A stretch of 64,000 nt of DNA from Mactra quadrangularis (Eukaryota > Mollusca > Bivalvia > Venerida > Mactridae). The notes beneath the pieces were generated by a model, which was not told where the DNA came from, did no database searches, and saw only the letters and a list, made by a program, of their open reading frames with translations. Positions 37,178 through 48,000 of this stretch are shown here, one piece after another. Each line of letters starts with the position of its first letter. Position 1 is the first letter of the stretch. A program made the translations under genes and the position numbers. The stretch is from assembly GCA_025267735.1 (NCBI GenBank), contig CM046297.1, positions 27,988,011 through 28,052,010 on the forward strand. Direction: 5' to 3'.

Positions 37178-38447
37178 CAGTAAAACTTGGTTATAACGTA
37201 CACTCGGTTACAACATACCATTTTTCCTGGCCCGTTTTTCATCCTTATATATTCTATATAAAATCATCTCGGTTATAACATACTCGGATATAGCTTACAC
37301 TCGGTTAAAACATACCAATTTTTAGGTCCCAACATACTTTTACATTCTTTAAAACATACTTTTGGCGCAAATTTGTGTCAGTATTTAGCAGCCACGGTTA
37401 AATTAATTTTGAAATCAACAGCGTGTCACAAACAATGTATAATATATACTATAATCAACGGAACGTGTGAAAAACACACCCAGTTGAGTCTTCAAACAGA
37501 CAAAATCAATTAACAAAGTGTCATCACGTGGTATATTTCTTCCAATATAAATATAATTGTTGACAATTGTAATTTCAATGAAGACCAATAAATAATAAGC
37601 TACTTTAACACTTAATTCGTTTTTACTCAATTTATTTAATGAGGCGTTGAGAAGTTTGTCTACAGTTTGGTGTTAAGCAATTATAATAAACTTCAATACA
37701 TGCACTAAAGATATTTTTGTTTTTAAAAAATATACGAAGATGAAATAAGTTTGTGAGCAAAACTCGCCAATTAATTGATTTGTTCTCGAAAATACCTGAA
37801 AATAAACGGAATACGGCTTTTTAAGTGTCTCCACTAACAAAATGTCGGCCGCGTCGGTTGCAATTTAAAGCTTTATTAAAGCTGTTTTAACCACAAAAAA
37901 TAGTGATATACCCGATGTTGATCTGTTATGAAATAAAGGAATGTCATTTAACACCATTCTTTTGACAAATCAAAATTCTACAAAAATGACGAATTCTAGT
38001 ATGTCATAATGAACTGTTTGATGCAGTTTAATTAAAACTGGTTTAAACAGTCATCTGCTGTAAGTGGCCAATCAGGACACTTGCCGTCACTGGCAGCTTA
38101 ATGTAGTTTATAAGGTATGTAAGCAGACTTTATTGTTTCTGCATTTTCAGAAGAAAAATATATAAAAAACTGCATAACGGTTTTGGTAATATCTTTATTC
38201 ATTTTATTGATAATTTAACATATTGATATGAAATTAAATAATTTACATACATATATAGATGTAACAAGAAAACAGAATATTCACTACACACTGATAGTGT
38301 AAAAACCGTATTCTAGTATGCTATAAAAGAGTATGTTATATAGTTCGTATATAACATACTTGGTATGCTATATGGATATAACATACCTCGGTTATAACAT
38401 ACCTTTTTTCTATGGCCCAGCGAGTATGTTATATCCGAGTTTTACTG
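37178..38447. mobile_element. 1.27-kb non-autonomous pogo/Tigger-like element, copy 1
   Basis: Left end CAGTAAAACTTGGTTATAAC, right end the reverse complement of CAGTAAAACTCGGATATAAC, flanked by TA (37176-37177, 38448-38449). Many subterminal 'GGTTATAACATAC' words occur in both orientations. 'CAGTAAAACCTCG.TATAACG'-like ends with a TA duplication are characteristic of pogo-like Tc1/mariner elements (recognition from memory). No transposase frame was found. Copy 2 is in a gene 2 intron. Confidence 0.85.
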
Positions 38448-38449
38448 TA

Positions 38450-40318
38450 TATAATTTGGCTCATATGTCAGTAAATGTTAGTCCGATTTAAGTCAATTTT
38501 CAACAAATGTAGTTAAAAGACGGAACTACATTATCTTGCTTATTTTATTACATAGGACAAAAGATTTAACAAAAAATAACAAAAACATCACAGTGTGAGA
38601 AAAAGTCAGATTGACACGATGAGGATTGCGTAAGTGAATGTAATAAAATGATAATGATATCCGAGTAATATTGTGTATGGCTCTCTCTAATGACGAGTGT
38701 GTGGCCTCCATGGCTGTTGAGAACCGCTTGGCATCGCTTTCTTATAGATTTCACACACTGATGGAGGTGTTTCTCACGTATTTCTGCACACTCGCATACA
38801 ATCCTTCTGTGTAGCTTATATAGCGGTTCGACTCCAAAACAATGGTGTACACGGTGATTTTATTAATCCCATATAAGTTATTTTATGTTTAGAAAGAGCT
38901 TTCTGTGATATTCACATCAGCATGATGTTGATGTCATGAGGTAAGTTTGTTGTCGTTCTTGCTTTGTGGGCTGGGCGCCATCTATTTTTAACAACTCAGA
39001 AGCTATTTTTCGCTTTTCTACCGTTACCTTGGCCATTTTGTGATTTTTGAATGTGAGGGTCGTTATTCAGTCTACAGCAACCATGTGCAATTTTGATTCG
39101 AGCCACTCGTGATTTTCTCGTGCATTTAACGGATTTCATCGGTTCACGATTGAACGCACCGGTTAGACTACGAAAAGTGACTACGCAGTAACAATTAATA
39201 TATAGTCAAGAGTAGATTTACACAATTTCGTTTGAATATATTGGTTTATAAAAAAGTTATACGCAATTGAAATATGTATGCGTATAAGTTTATTTAGTAT
39301 ATACTTGTATTGCTTTGAATCATATAAGGTCGCCTTTTTCGTAAATATTGATTGATAAGAATAAACGTTTATAAGTCTACGCAAATAATGGATTGCGTCG
39401 TTTAGTTTATCGGTAAAATATAACCTAGTTTTTATTGCAATCGTGAATACTTGACAACATAACTATTTCTAATTTGTTCATATAATAGATTCAACGTAGC
39501 TTTATGATTAAATTTCCCCCAGATTAAAAACGTAGTTTCGTAGACTCAAGTTAAATCAACGTCTTGAATATAGACATCAGAGTCATAACTTATAATTTGA
39601 CAACATTTATATTAAAATAGACCGACTATCGTATTGATTTATCGTTTAACCTTTATCGTAATATAAACGACTATACTGAAAATGCAACAGATACAAAGAA
39701 GAAACCTCCTTGTCTAAAACAATTAAAAATTATAAGGCCTGCAGCTTCCATATTTAAGATTTGCCAGAGTGTCAACTTCCTCTACGGAGATTGTTCAAAT
39801 TATGTCCCGCTTTATGATGCAGTCTGTAAGTGCAAGGCGGTGAACGTTCTCTAGTGTATCAAAACAAGAAAAAATGGCGCAAACCAAAAAAGGTAGGTAT
39901 CTTTAATAATTATCTTCTTTAATGGCTTCCTCTTAAACAATATATGTACCAGAACACGCTACACACTTTCTGGAAGACGACGATATGTGCTTTATAGTAT
40001 AAAGTCTTATAATTTTAAAATTATGCGGAACCTAGGATTTTAGTCGATGATATTCTCTCAACTGATTGACTGGAGATTTTTATATTAAATTTCAGATTTC
40101 TCCTAAAATTCATGTTTTTATATGATCAGGTTTTAAGCAAAAGTTATATTTTTGAATATAAAATCTGTCTTATCGTTGCCAGCATCTACCAGGATTTCTT
40201 TTTACACAATACTTATGTACTGGAGTTACAAAAAAATGATGGATATTCTGGAGACCTTATTTTGTACAACATCTATTAATAACGGTTTTTTTGTTTTAGA
40301 CAAGCGCCGAGGTTATCC
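38450..40318. other. Intergenic; one possible orphan first exon
   Basis: Mostly unsupported sequence. At 39874-39892 an ATG with a good purine context (AAAATGGCG) is followed by a GTAGGT donor after six codons and one base (MAQTKK). It could be a first coding exon of an unseen or disrupted gene, but its phase (1) does not join the first gene 2 coding exon without a stop. Low confidence. Confidence 0.3.
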
Positions 40319-41160
40319 ATGCAGTTTGCAAAAAGTATAAAACTGGCGTTGGATTGTGCATCAAATAGTACACAGTTTTCCACACATAGCATTCGGAAAA
40401 ATCGAAGTGTTCCGGGGGGCCACATAGGTGGATGGAAACACACACCTAGATGTAGCAAGAAGCTACAAGAAGACACTATCCACCTTTATAATACAAGACT
40501 TAGTAACAAAGGTGCCTTTTCTTTACCAACAGTCAAAAGTTTTGGACTAAAACCTTTCTGCTACCTCGGCTGTTCATTATGGAACTCCTTACCATCCAAC
40601 ATCACACAAATAAAAAACCTTCCAAAATTAAAAAAAAACTGTGGAACAACATTTTTTAGATAATTTGTCTTAGATCTAAATAGGTTTTATTGATTCTAAA
40701 CTGTGATACTTGAAAAATTCTGTGATTAATTGTGTGATTATCTAATTAACTTTGATACCTGATCATTTCATGTGATAACCATTGTGACTATCAACTAAAC
40801 TGTGATACTTTTAACATTTCTGTGATTAATTTTATGTATACAGTATAAAAACTGTCTGATACATATTTTACATATAACATCTACATGTATATTCAATTAT
40901 CTGAAAGATTAAGTGCTATGTTCTATTTTTGTTTGTATTGGTCTCAATCATATCTCCGTTCATATTTGCTGTATCATTGCCTCTCTATGTCACACCACCA
41001 ACACGTAGGGACCACAATGGAAATAAGGGCTTGCCCTTTTTTGTGCTATCCCTGGTGTTGGTGTGCCTGTCATAGCTTATTACTTGTCACATGATATGTA
41101 ATATGTTTATTGTAATTATGCTTTGTGTACACTATGCCAAATAAATATTATTATTATTTT
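40319..41160 (+). mobile_element. LINE 3' end, CR1/Jockey-type, with (ATT)n tail
   Basis: The frame 40460-40663 gives the usual end of a CR1/Jockey-type ORF2: HLYNTRLSNKGAFSLPTVKS and LWNSLPSNITQIKNLPKLKK. It is followed by a 3' untranslated part ending in 'CCAAATAAATATTATTATTA' at about 41135-41160. The more 5' residues (40319-40459) are of unclear origin. The tail abuts the broken end of the DIRS element at 41161, so one inserted into or next to the other. Confidence 0.7.
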
Positions 41161-41164
41161 TTGT

Positions 41165-41990
41165 AAGGCTTGTAAATCACTGCACCTCTGGAAAGTTGTC
41201 ACAGCAATAAAAAAAACAAGTTTTTCTTGTCACATATTTCAAAGCAGCATCCTTTATAGGTTCAAATGGAGCTCTTTTTAAGTAACCTAAAACAAGAGGT
41301 AAATCCCTCTCAGGAACAAGTTTCTTTAAAGGAGGTTTATCATTGAAAATACCTTTCAATAAACGAATAATACATGGATGCTGACCAATAGGTTTACCTT
41401 CTACAGGTGGTAAAATTGAAGATAACATTGATCTGTACCCATTTATGGTCCTATATTTCAGACTTTTTTCAAAAAATAAGAAGGATAAATAATCAGCACA
41501 AACAGTTAAAGATGCTGCATAAGGATCAGTTTGTTGTTTACTGCACCAATGGCTGAACAATTTGAACTTGCACCTATAATCTTTCTGGATGCCCTTTCTC
41601 AAAGATGCGGCAAGTAAGGATCTAGTGTTTTTTTAAAAGCTGACAATTTTTTGTCGATAATAGCCATGCAGTCAGGTCTAGCGACTTCGGATTTTGGTGG
41701 GGATTTTTGTTCTTGCCTTGAATCAAAAGATCTTTCCTGCATGGCAGTCTGACTGGTGGTGCAATCAGTAACTGTAACAGGAGGAGACACCAAAACTGTC
41801 TCGGCAAACAAAGAGCAATTAGAATCAAGGTGAAATTTTCCTGACCTTGAAAATGGAATATGACTCTTGGTATCAACTGAATTGGAGGGAACGCATAAGC
41901 AAACATGTTCGTCCAGGATATTGAGAGGGCATCCACTGCAAATGCTTGTGGATGTGTCATCCATGAACAAAACACTTGAGTTTGTCTGTT
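41165..41990 (-). pseudogene. DIRS tyrosine recombinase, N-terminal half only
   Basis: The preceding linker shows the usual D-A-L-S-I-S-W...AYAFPPIQLIPRV block (about 41950-41880). The recombinase N-terminal domain follows in 41602-41177 with KLFSHWCSKQQTDPYAA, YRTINGYRSMLSSILPP and HPCIIRLLKGIFNDKPPLKK, then a frame change into IAVTTFQRCSDLQAL at the truncation point, close to the first catalytic arginine region. The C-terminal half is missing. Confidence 0.75.
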
Positions 41991-42536
41991 CATTATTTTT
42001 GCAAACAGATTTATTTCGGGAGTTCCCAGCTAATTGAAAATTTGTATCACTACCGATCGGTCTAACGACCACTCTGTCTCCCGTATCAAATTTCTGCTCA
42101 ATGCATCCGCTAGAATGTTTGTGGTCCCAACTATAAAAGCAGCTTTCAGTTTCATATTGGTCTGCAGTGCTAAATGCCAAAGATCCCAGGTCAGACGATA
42201 CAACTGTTGGGGTTTGGTCCCCCCCCCCCCCCCCCCTGTTTGTTTATGTATTGAATCACAGTTGTGTTGTCTGACCTGATTAAAACATTTTGATTTCTCA
42301 GTTTTGTCAAGAAATGTTTGATCGTATAAATTACTGCTTTCATCTCCAGATAGTTTATATGTTAAAGTTTCTCCGCAGGAGACCAAGGGCCTTGCACTGT
42401 ATAATCGTTCATATGACCACCACAGCTCCATGTAGAGCTTGCATCTGTTGAAATTATGACAGGAAAACTCCTGTAACCACAAATTCAAATGATTTACCAG
42501 ATCTGGTGTAACAGGAATTTGGTAAGACAAAGCCAT
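41991..42536 (-). pseudogene. DIRS RNase H domain with an 18-G tract
   Basis: The frame contains NLWLQEFSCHNFNRCKLYME and the conserved end TTNILADALSRNLI, the usual RNase H terminal motif of DIRS elements. A run of 18 C on the plus strand (42219-42236) interrupts the domain and shifts or lengthens it with glycines. Confidence 0.7.
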
Positions 42537-42599
42537 TCTGGAAGGACTCTAATTGTGTAACAGATGGAGCTGGATTGTTCTCATGAACAAACGTGCATT

Positions 42600-43321
42600 T
42601 GGAAGTCAGGAAGCAATCTTTCTCAGCAATACAAGAAATTGTCTTGCCGAGTTCTTTCCCTGAATTATATTGATAACTGCTTCTGTCAAAGTGGCTATTC
42701 TTTCCTCTGTTGGACCGCGGTGAAGAAGAAATAGACAGCCTAAGTAAGTTGGATTTTGAACTGGACAGAGTTGTGATTTGTCTTTGTTTATCATGAATCC
42801 CAACTGACACAATGTGCTCAGAATAATTTGTCTGTCCTCTATTAATTTTGTTTGCTTAATTTTAGAGCTAGCCAATCGTCTAAATAAGTAGTCAGATTTA
42901 TTGCCTGTTTGCGTAGTTGAGCTGCTACCACTAATATTACCTTGGTAAATACACGTGGAGCTGACGTTGGTCCAAAACAAAGAGTCCTGAATTAATAAAT
43001 TTTCTTCTGAAAGGCAAAGCGAAGATACTTTCTGTGACTTTTTAAGATTTGATATGAAAATACGCATCTTTTAGATCTAAATTGAGACCCCAGCTGTCTA
43101 TTTCTACTAAATGATTTACTTTTTCGTACAGTGTCCATTTTGAAATGAAGTTTCCGGAGATACCTGTTGAGTGGTTTGAGATTGATAACTGGTCTCATTT
43201 CCCCGTTTTTCTTTGGAACAAGGAATAATGTGCTGTAAAAACCTGCTTTTGCCTTGTTCAACGGTACTTTTTCTTTAGCCTTTTTTATAAAATATTTTCT
43301 ATTTCCTCTTTTTATTGCCAA
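42600..43321 (-). pseudogene. DIRS reverse transcriptase, frameshifted
   Basis: The RT fingers are clear (GFYSTLFLVPKKNGEMRPVI, NLKPLNRYLRKLHFKMDTVR). The catalytic Y-L-D-D survives at 42875-42886 within TTYLDDWLASS, followed by LCQLGFMINKDKSQLCPVQN and PTYLGCLF. Frame changes around 43100-43000 and 42900 separate these blocks, so no single full-length ORF remains. Confidence 0.82.
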
Positions 43322-43399
43322 AGTGTGATTCGAAGGTACTATTGTTGTTTTGATGCCAGTAAAAACAGGTTTCTTTAAGAATTCTAGTTTGTAACCGTT

Positions 43400-44350
43400 T
43401 TTTATTACTTCTTACACCCATTTGTCTGTAGTTATTTGTTTCCATGCAGGCAGAAAATGAGAAAGACGTCCCCCAACTGGTATCTCCGGATGTTTTGCTA
43501 TGTTACATACCTTGTCATTGATCATTTGACTTTCCCAGTCTTCCTTTGGTGGAGGTACTCTGGGAAGATCTGTTGTATTGAGAAGAGGACTTGGACTTCT
43601 TCTGAGAGTTTTGTTTGTAGTCAATCTTTTCACGTTCTCTGGGTATCTTTGGAATACAAAAATTATGAGATATACCAGAATCATAGGATCTTTGAGTAGA
43701 TGTAGAATTTTGATGTTGATCAAATCTAGGTTTTTTGTATGTACTTATATTTCTGTCCTGACTAGTCAAAACAGATGGTCTACGTTTTAACTCTTTCTTT
43801 TTAATATCAGGAACAATATCTTCAATTTGTTTCTTCTTTTCTTTCCTGGCTTTTAAGAAAGTTTCAAACTCTGGACCAAATACACCTTTTCCAGACAAAG
43901 GTAAATTGGCCAGTTCATTGGCATCCTCTAACTCAAAAAGTGCAAAGTCTGTCATAGCAACTGTACGATGTATAACATGATGGAAAGCACCAGATCGACC
44001 CATCTGATCCAAAGATTTTGTTGTCATAGCAAAAATGTCCTTGATTTGTTTAACAGCTTTTTCCTTTCAAAGGAATCTTCTTGAAAAAGTTGTAGTAATG
44101 TTGCTACATAAACTGACATCACTATTCCTAACCTAGCAGCTTGTTGACCTTTGTAAGCTATTTGTTCAACTTATTTACATGGTTGTGTGACCAAGGATCT
44201 AGATCTTGATTTACTGAACGAAGCCTTAGATCCATGTCGTTTAATTAAACAACTTTCAATAAAAGAATCAAGAGGTGGTACCTGAAGGAACTCTTCTGTT
44301 TCTTCATCAACTGGAAACAGATTAAAATTTTCTTCTGAAAAGAAGATAAA
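43400..44350 (-). pseudogene. DIRS gag-like region
   Basis: The minus-strand frame 44027-43515 is charged and low-complexity in its second half (Lys/Ser/Arg/Gln rich) with FGPEFETFLKARKEKK, a block usually found in DIRS gag-like ORFs. Upstream (44350-44030) another frame gives VPPLDSFIESCLIKRHGSKA and GQQAARLGIVMSVYVATLLQ, split by a stop. Assignment is by position and character. Confidence 0.65.
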
Positions 44351-44720
44351 AATCTAGTAGTCTTAGACCTAAAACTATTTTCTATCACATCCTTTTGTGA
44401 AGCATCAAGTGATATGCCTTCTTGTTTAACGTTTTTCTTAATGCGCCGATGTTAATTGGAATTTGAAATACATGTGCAATACTTTCGTATTCTTATTTGG
44501 TGCTCTATGGTTTAATGAAAAGACAAGTACAAGACAATTAATGTCAGGCATTATATGGCATCGTATAGTTTGTATTTGATATCATCTTGAATATTGATGT
44601 GAATATAAAATCGTTAAAGATATGTACATGTTGGCTAGAAGCACAAAAATTAATCACTGAATTGAATACACACACGAATACTTATCCATTGCTATTGTAT
44701 TTTACAGATTTATGAATTAA

Positions 44721-45022
44721 ATGATGGAGTGTGACGACAACTTTGAGGAAGAGTTTTCAAACTGGGCCAAGACAGTACTTAATCTCCAGAATGTCCGAAA
44801 TGGTTCAATTAGTTATATCAAAAATAAGATGGAACCATTTATTGATGAACTGGTTCAAATGCATGGACCTGGTGAAAAGCATCACTTTGAAGAACTATTG
44901 ATTAAAGTTGCAGTAAATGGAGAAGTTAAACAAGAGAAATCAAAGAAGTATACTCTTCATGACAGAAAATGTAAAATTTGTATAAATGTGTTCCAAAGAA
45001 TACTAAGCAACTTCAAAGACAG
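44721..45022 (+). CDS. Gene 2 exon 1: CXorf38-like N-terminus with start codon
   Basis: The exon starts at 44708 after TTTTACAG; translation starts at ATG 44721 or the next codon, since two Met codons are adjacent. 302 coding bases end in AG|GTACAT, phase 2. FEEEFSNWAKTVLNLQNVRN and the later C-K-I-C pair fit the family pattern of an N-W helix followed by a paired-cysteine site, as in CXorf38 (from memory, not searched). The frame stays open into the intron to TAA at 45075-45077, so the longer reading past 45022 is intron. Confidence 0.8.
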
Positions 45023-48000
45023 GTACATGTACAAAATTCAATATTTGTTATGCATCTTAAAGGGTAACATAGCATAAATTTATGTGATTTGTAATGAAAA
45101 TATGAAATCCATCAAGTTTGAATATTTAAACATCATAAGCGTTAATTTGATATCCATTAAGGTCTCTAGGATGCAATCCTATTTTTTGAACTCATTTATC
45201 CCTTAGGCTACTGAGACATTAGGTTATCTACGGCAGATTAAAATGTATACCTTTTTTATTTGATTTTGTTTGTTTTATGATTGTTTAATAGTTATCATTA
45301 TCATCATATTTAAATATTTTAGTAAGGTGTGAATCGTATGTTACCCGATGGACACAAGCTACAAATTTACTTGATAGGTGCCCTAACCCATCAAATAAGT
45401 GTTATATGATTGAGTCAACATGATATGTCTTTGCCTGTATTGTGCTCACGTGGGACATAATTGTGGCTTTGAATACTCCTGTCAATAAAAACAGTTAAAG
45501 CTTACGGGAACACTGACATAATGGGCCGTTGTAAAACTTATATCTTATCTGTTTTAATGGGAGGAGGGGGGCTAAACCCATATACCCCCTACTCCTACGG
45601 ATCTGTCCTATTAATATTTAAGTAGACCTGATACGAGTATAAATTGCATATGAATGTAAATGTCTCCACTTTTAGTCGGCAAGCTCAGTTGGTAGCACGC
45701 AAGTCTATTAATCGAGGGGATCGTTGGTTTAAATCCCGGGCGAGGCATGTAATTATATATACACCCATTCTAATGGATATAATGGATATTTGTAAGTCAC
45801 TGACGTAAGTATGCGCGTAGTAATACAGATATTAAGGCTTTCCCGGAGGAGTGGATAGGTTGACTTACCGCCGTTATTTGACCTACACAATGCGATTCTA
45901 CGGTGATAAACCCGATATTTACACGTGTATGTTGTAATTTGTTTTAAGAAGACAGCATTATTGTCATTCTTTTAAATTAAATGAACTTATGATGTCTGTT
46001 CTTTTTGTAGTTGTCGGTGTGAAAGATGGGAAAGACATGCTAGAAAGGAAACAATATCTCCAATTAACTATTGGTGGATAGTTTCAAAACTATACATCAG
46101 CCAATACTGCGAAATTGAAACTTCGTTGGGACCAGAAGAGGTTGAACCATTTGCTGTGTTAAGTTTGATGAGTCGATGTAAATTATTTCATGAAAACTTA
46201 TTATGGTTTGATGTTGGCCAGGTAATAATTCAAACTAAATTATGTTTAATTGTTATTACAGTGTTAAATGGTTGGCTTTGCTTACAGCACGCACATATGA
46301 TATAAATATATAAATTTACTTTTTTATTTCAGTACAATTTATAATCCAAATAGCCTTTATAACTTAACAATGAAGCTCATTTGAAAACAAAATCTGAATT
46401 ATTGATTTACCATGATATCTTTTCTGCCTTTATCCTTTCCTTCAGGTTATTTTATCAAGACATAAATTGATGCATAGTATCAATAATCGCTTGTCTGATG
46501 AGAAAAGAGATGAGTATCTATCAGAGATGAAAACACTCATTGAAAAAATGCGCGTCGATATTTCGACTGATAAAGTTTTGAGCAAATTTGGAGAGGTATA
46601 TTTACAGTTTAACCATGCTTTTAAAATAAATTAAATTTCAGTTATGTACTTAACGAAACTTCGAAGTACTCCGATTTCAGTATGGTAAGAAGTCTTACTT
46701 TTCAACATTAATGTTCATTCGCTGATGGAATTGTGTTTTAGACCATACTTACCTTTGCTTTCATGGTTTTCATGCTACTTTATCAATGCAAAACCACTTT
46801 TTGTCGCGCAAGCGTTGGTATGATAAGATTTTCTAATTGTTTTGATTGAAAAGAAAATTAGCAATTGGAAGTCTTATTCTGCAGGAGACTCACCGTCTGG
46901 CAAAAGACCTATGGTAATGTCTCGTTCTTGAAGCGACATCCGAACCATGAAGCATGAAAACCATGTAAGCAGACGACAGTATAGTCCTATAATACCTATA
47001 CACATTTCCATTAACGATCAGACATAAATGTTGAAAAATAAAAATTTCTGACAACATTGAAATCGGAGTACTTAGAAGTTTCGTTAAGTATAGTTGACAC
47101 ATTGTGTTGAATCTATTACTGGCTGAGCGTCTTAAACAGCTTGCTATAAATACATGTCAATGTGATTGCATGATAATACATTTTTATGGCCCAAATTATG
47201 ACTTAACATAGCTAAGAGTACTATCAACGCACGCTTTTTAACGAGTGGCGTAGTAATTAATATGTAAGACATTTATTGAATTGGAAAATCATTCAATGCA
47301 TCAATTAATAATAACATTTGTACAGTGTTTATTTCATGTATGAATAATTGGAATAATTTAAGGTAGAAAACCTGACATTTGCTCTGTTTACCGAAGATGG
47401 CGAAGTTCATGAACTAGCAAATAAAGCTTTGGAATTACAAGACAATTGTTTGAATACTGATTTTAAATCACCCGAAGGAGAACATACGACAATGAAAGCA
47501 TTAGCTTTTTACAAAATAAAAACCAAGGTTAGTCATTATAATTGTTAAATAACATGTTATGTTTGCTTGAATATTGGTTTTTAATTAATTAAGACCTTAT
47601 CTTTTCGAATATCAAATGTTTACCGACGCATTTTAATTTTTATTGACATAAATGCTTGAATCTTTTACTCGACATCTTTCCTCTCTTATCGAAATGCCCA
47701 ATGTTCCACCATAGAAATATAATAGCTGTATTTAGCAACTGGTCTGAAGCACAGCAGACACATTTTCTATTAGAAACATTTTTTTTCTGAGCATATATTT
47801 TCCCTTTGTCATAAAATCAAATAAGGTTATTATACAATTTCACAGAAATTGAAACAACTTCTGATTTTCAGAGTCAAGAATTGAAGTTGAATTACAAACA
47901 TAAACAAGAAAAAAAAGAATATGAGTTGCAGAAAAAGGTTATACTTATACTTACTCATACAACTATTTACAAATACTTTATATAAAATTGTTTTTAATTT

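Larger units (their letters stand above)
41161..44460 (-). mobile_element. DIRS-order tyrosine-recombinase retrotransposon, broken
   Basis: On the minus strand the parts come in the order gag-like, reverse transcriptase, RNase H and tyrosine recombinase, typical of DIRS elements, which integrate by recombination rather than with an integrase. Reading frames carry several frameshifts. The recombinase is cut off at 41161, before the catalytic H-x-x-R...Y half, where an opposite-strand LINE tail begins. No inverted termini or internal complementary region could be recognised. It lies just upstream of the first gene 2 exon on the opposite strand. It cannot be autonomous. Confidence 0.82.

Noticed and set aside
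45023..45077. Exon 1 frame continuing to TAA at 45075-45077 as a short complete protein
   Set aside because: The next exon joins in frame from the AG|GT at 45022 and continues the CXorf38-like pattern, so the extension is intronic read-through.
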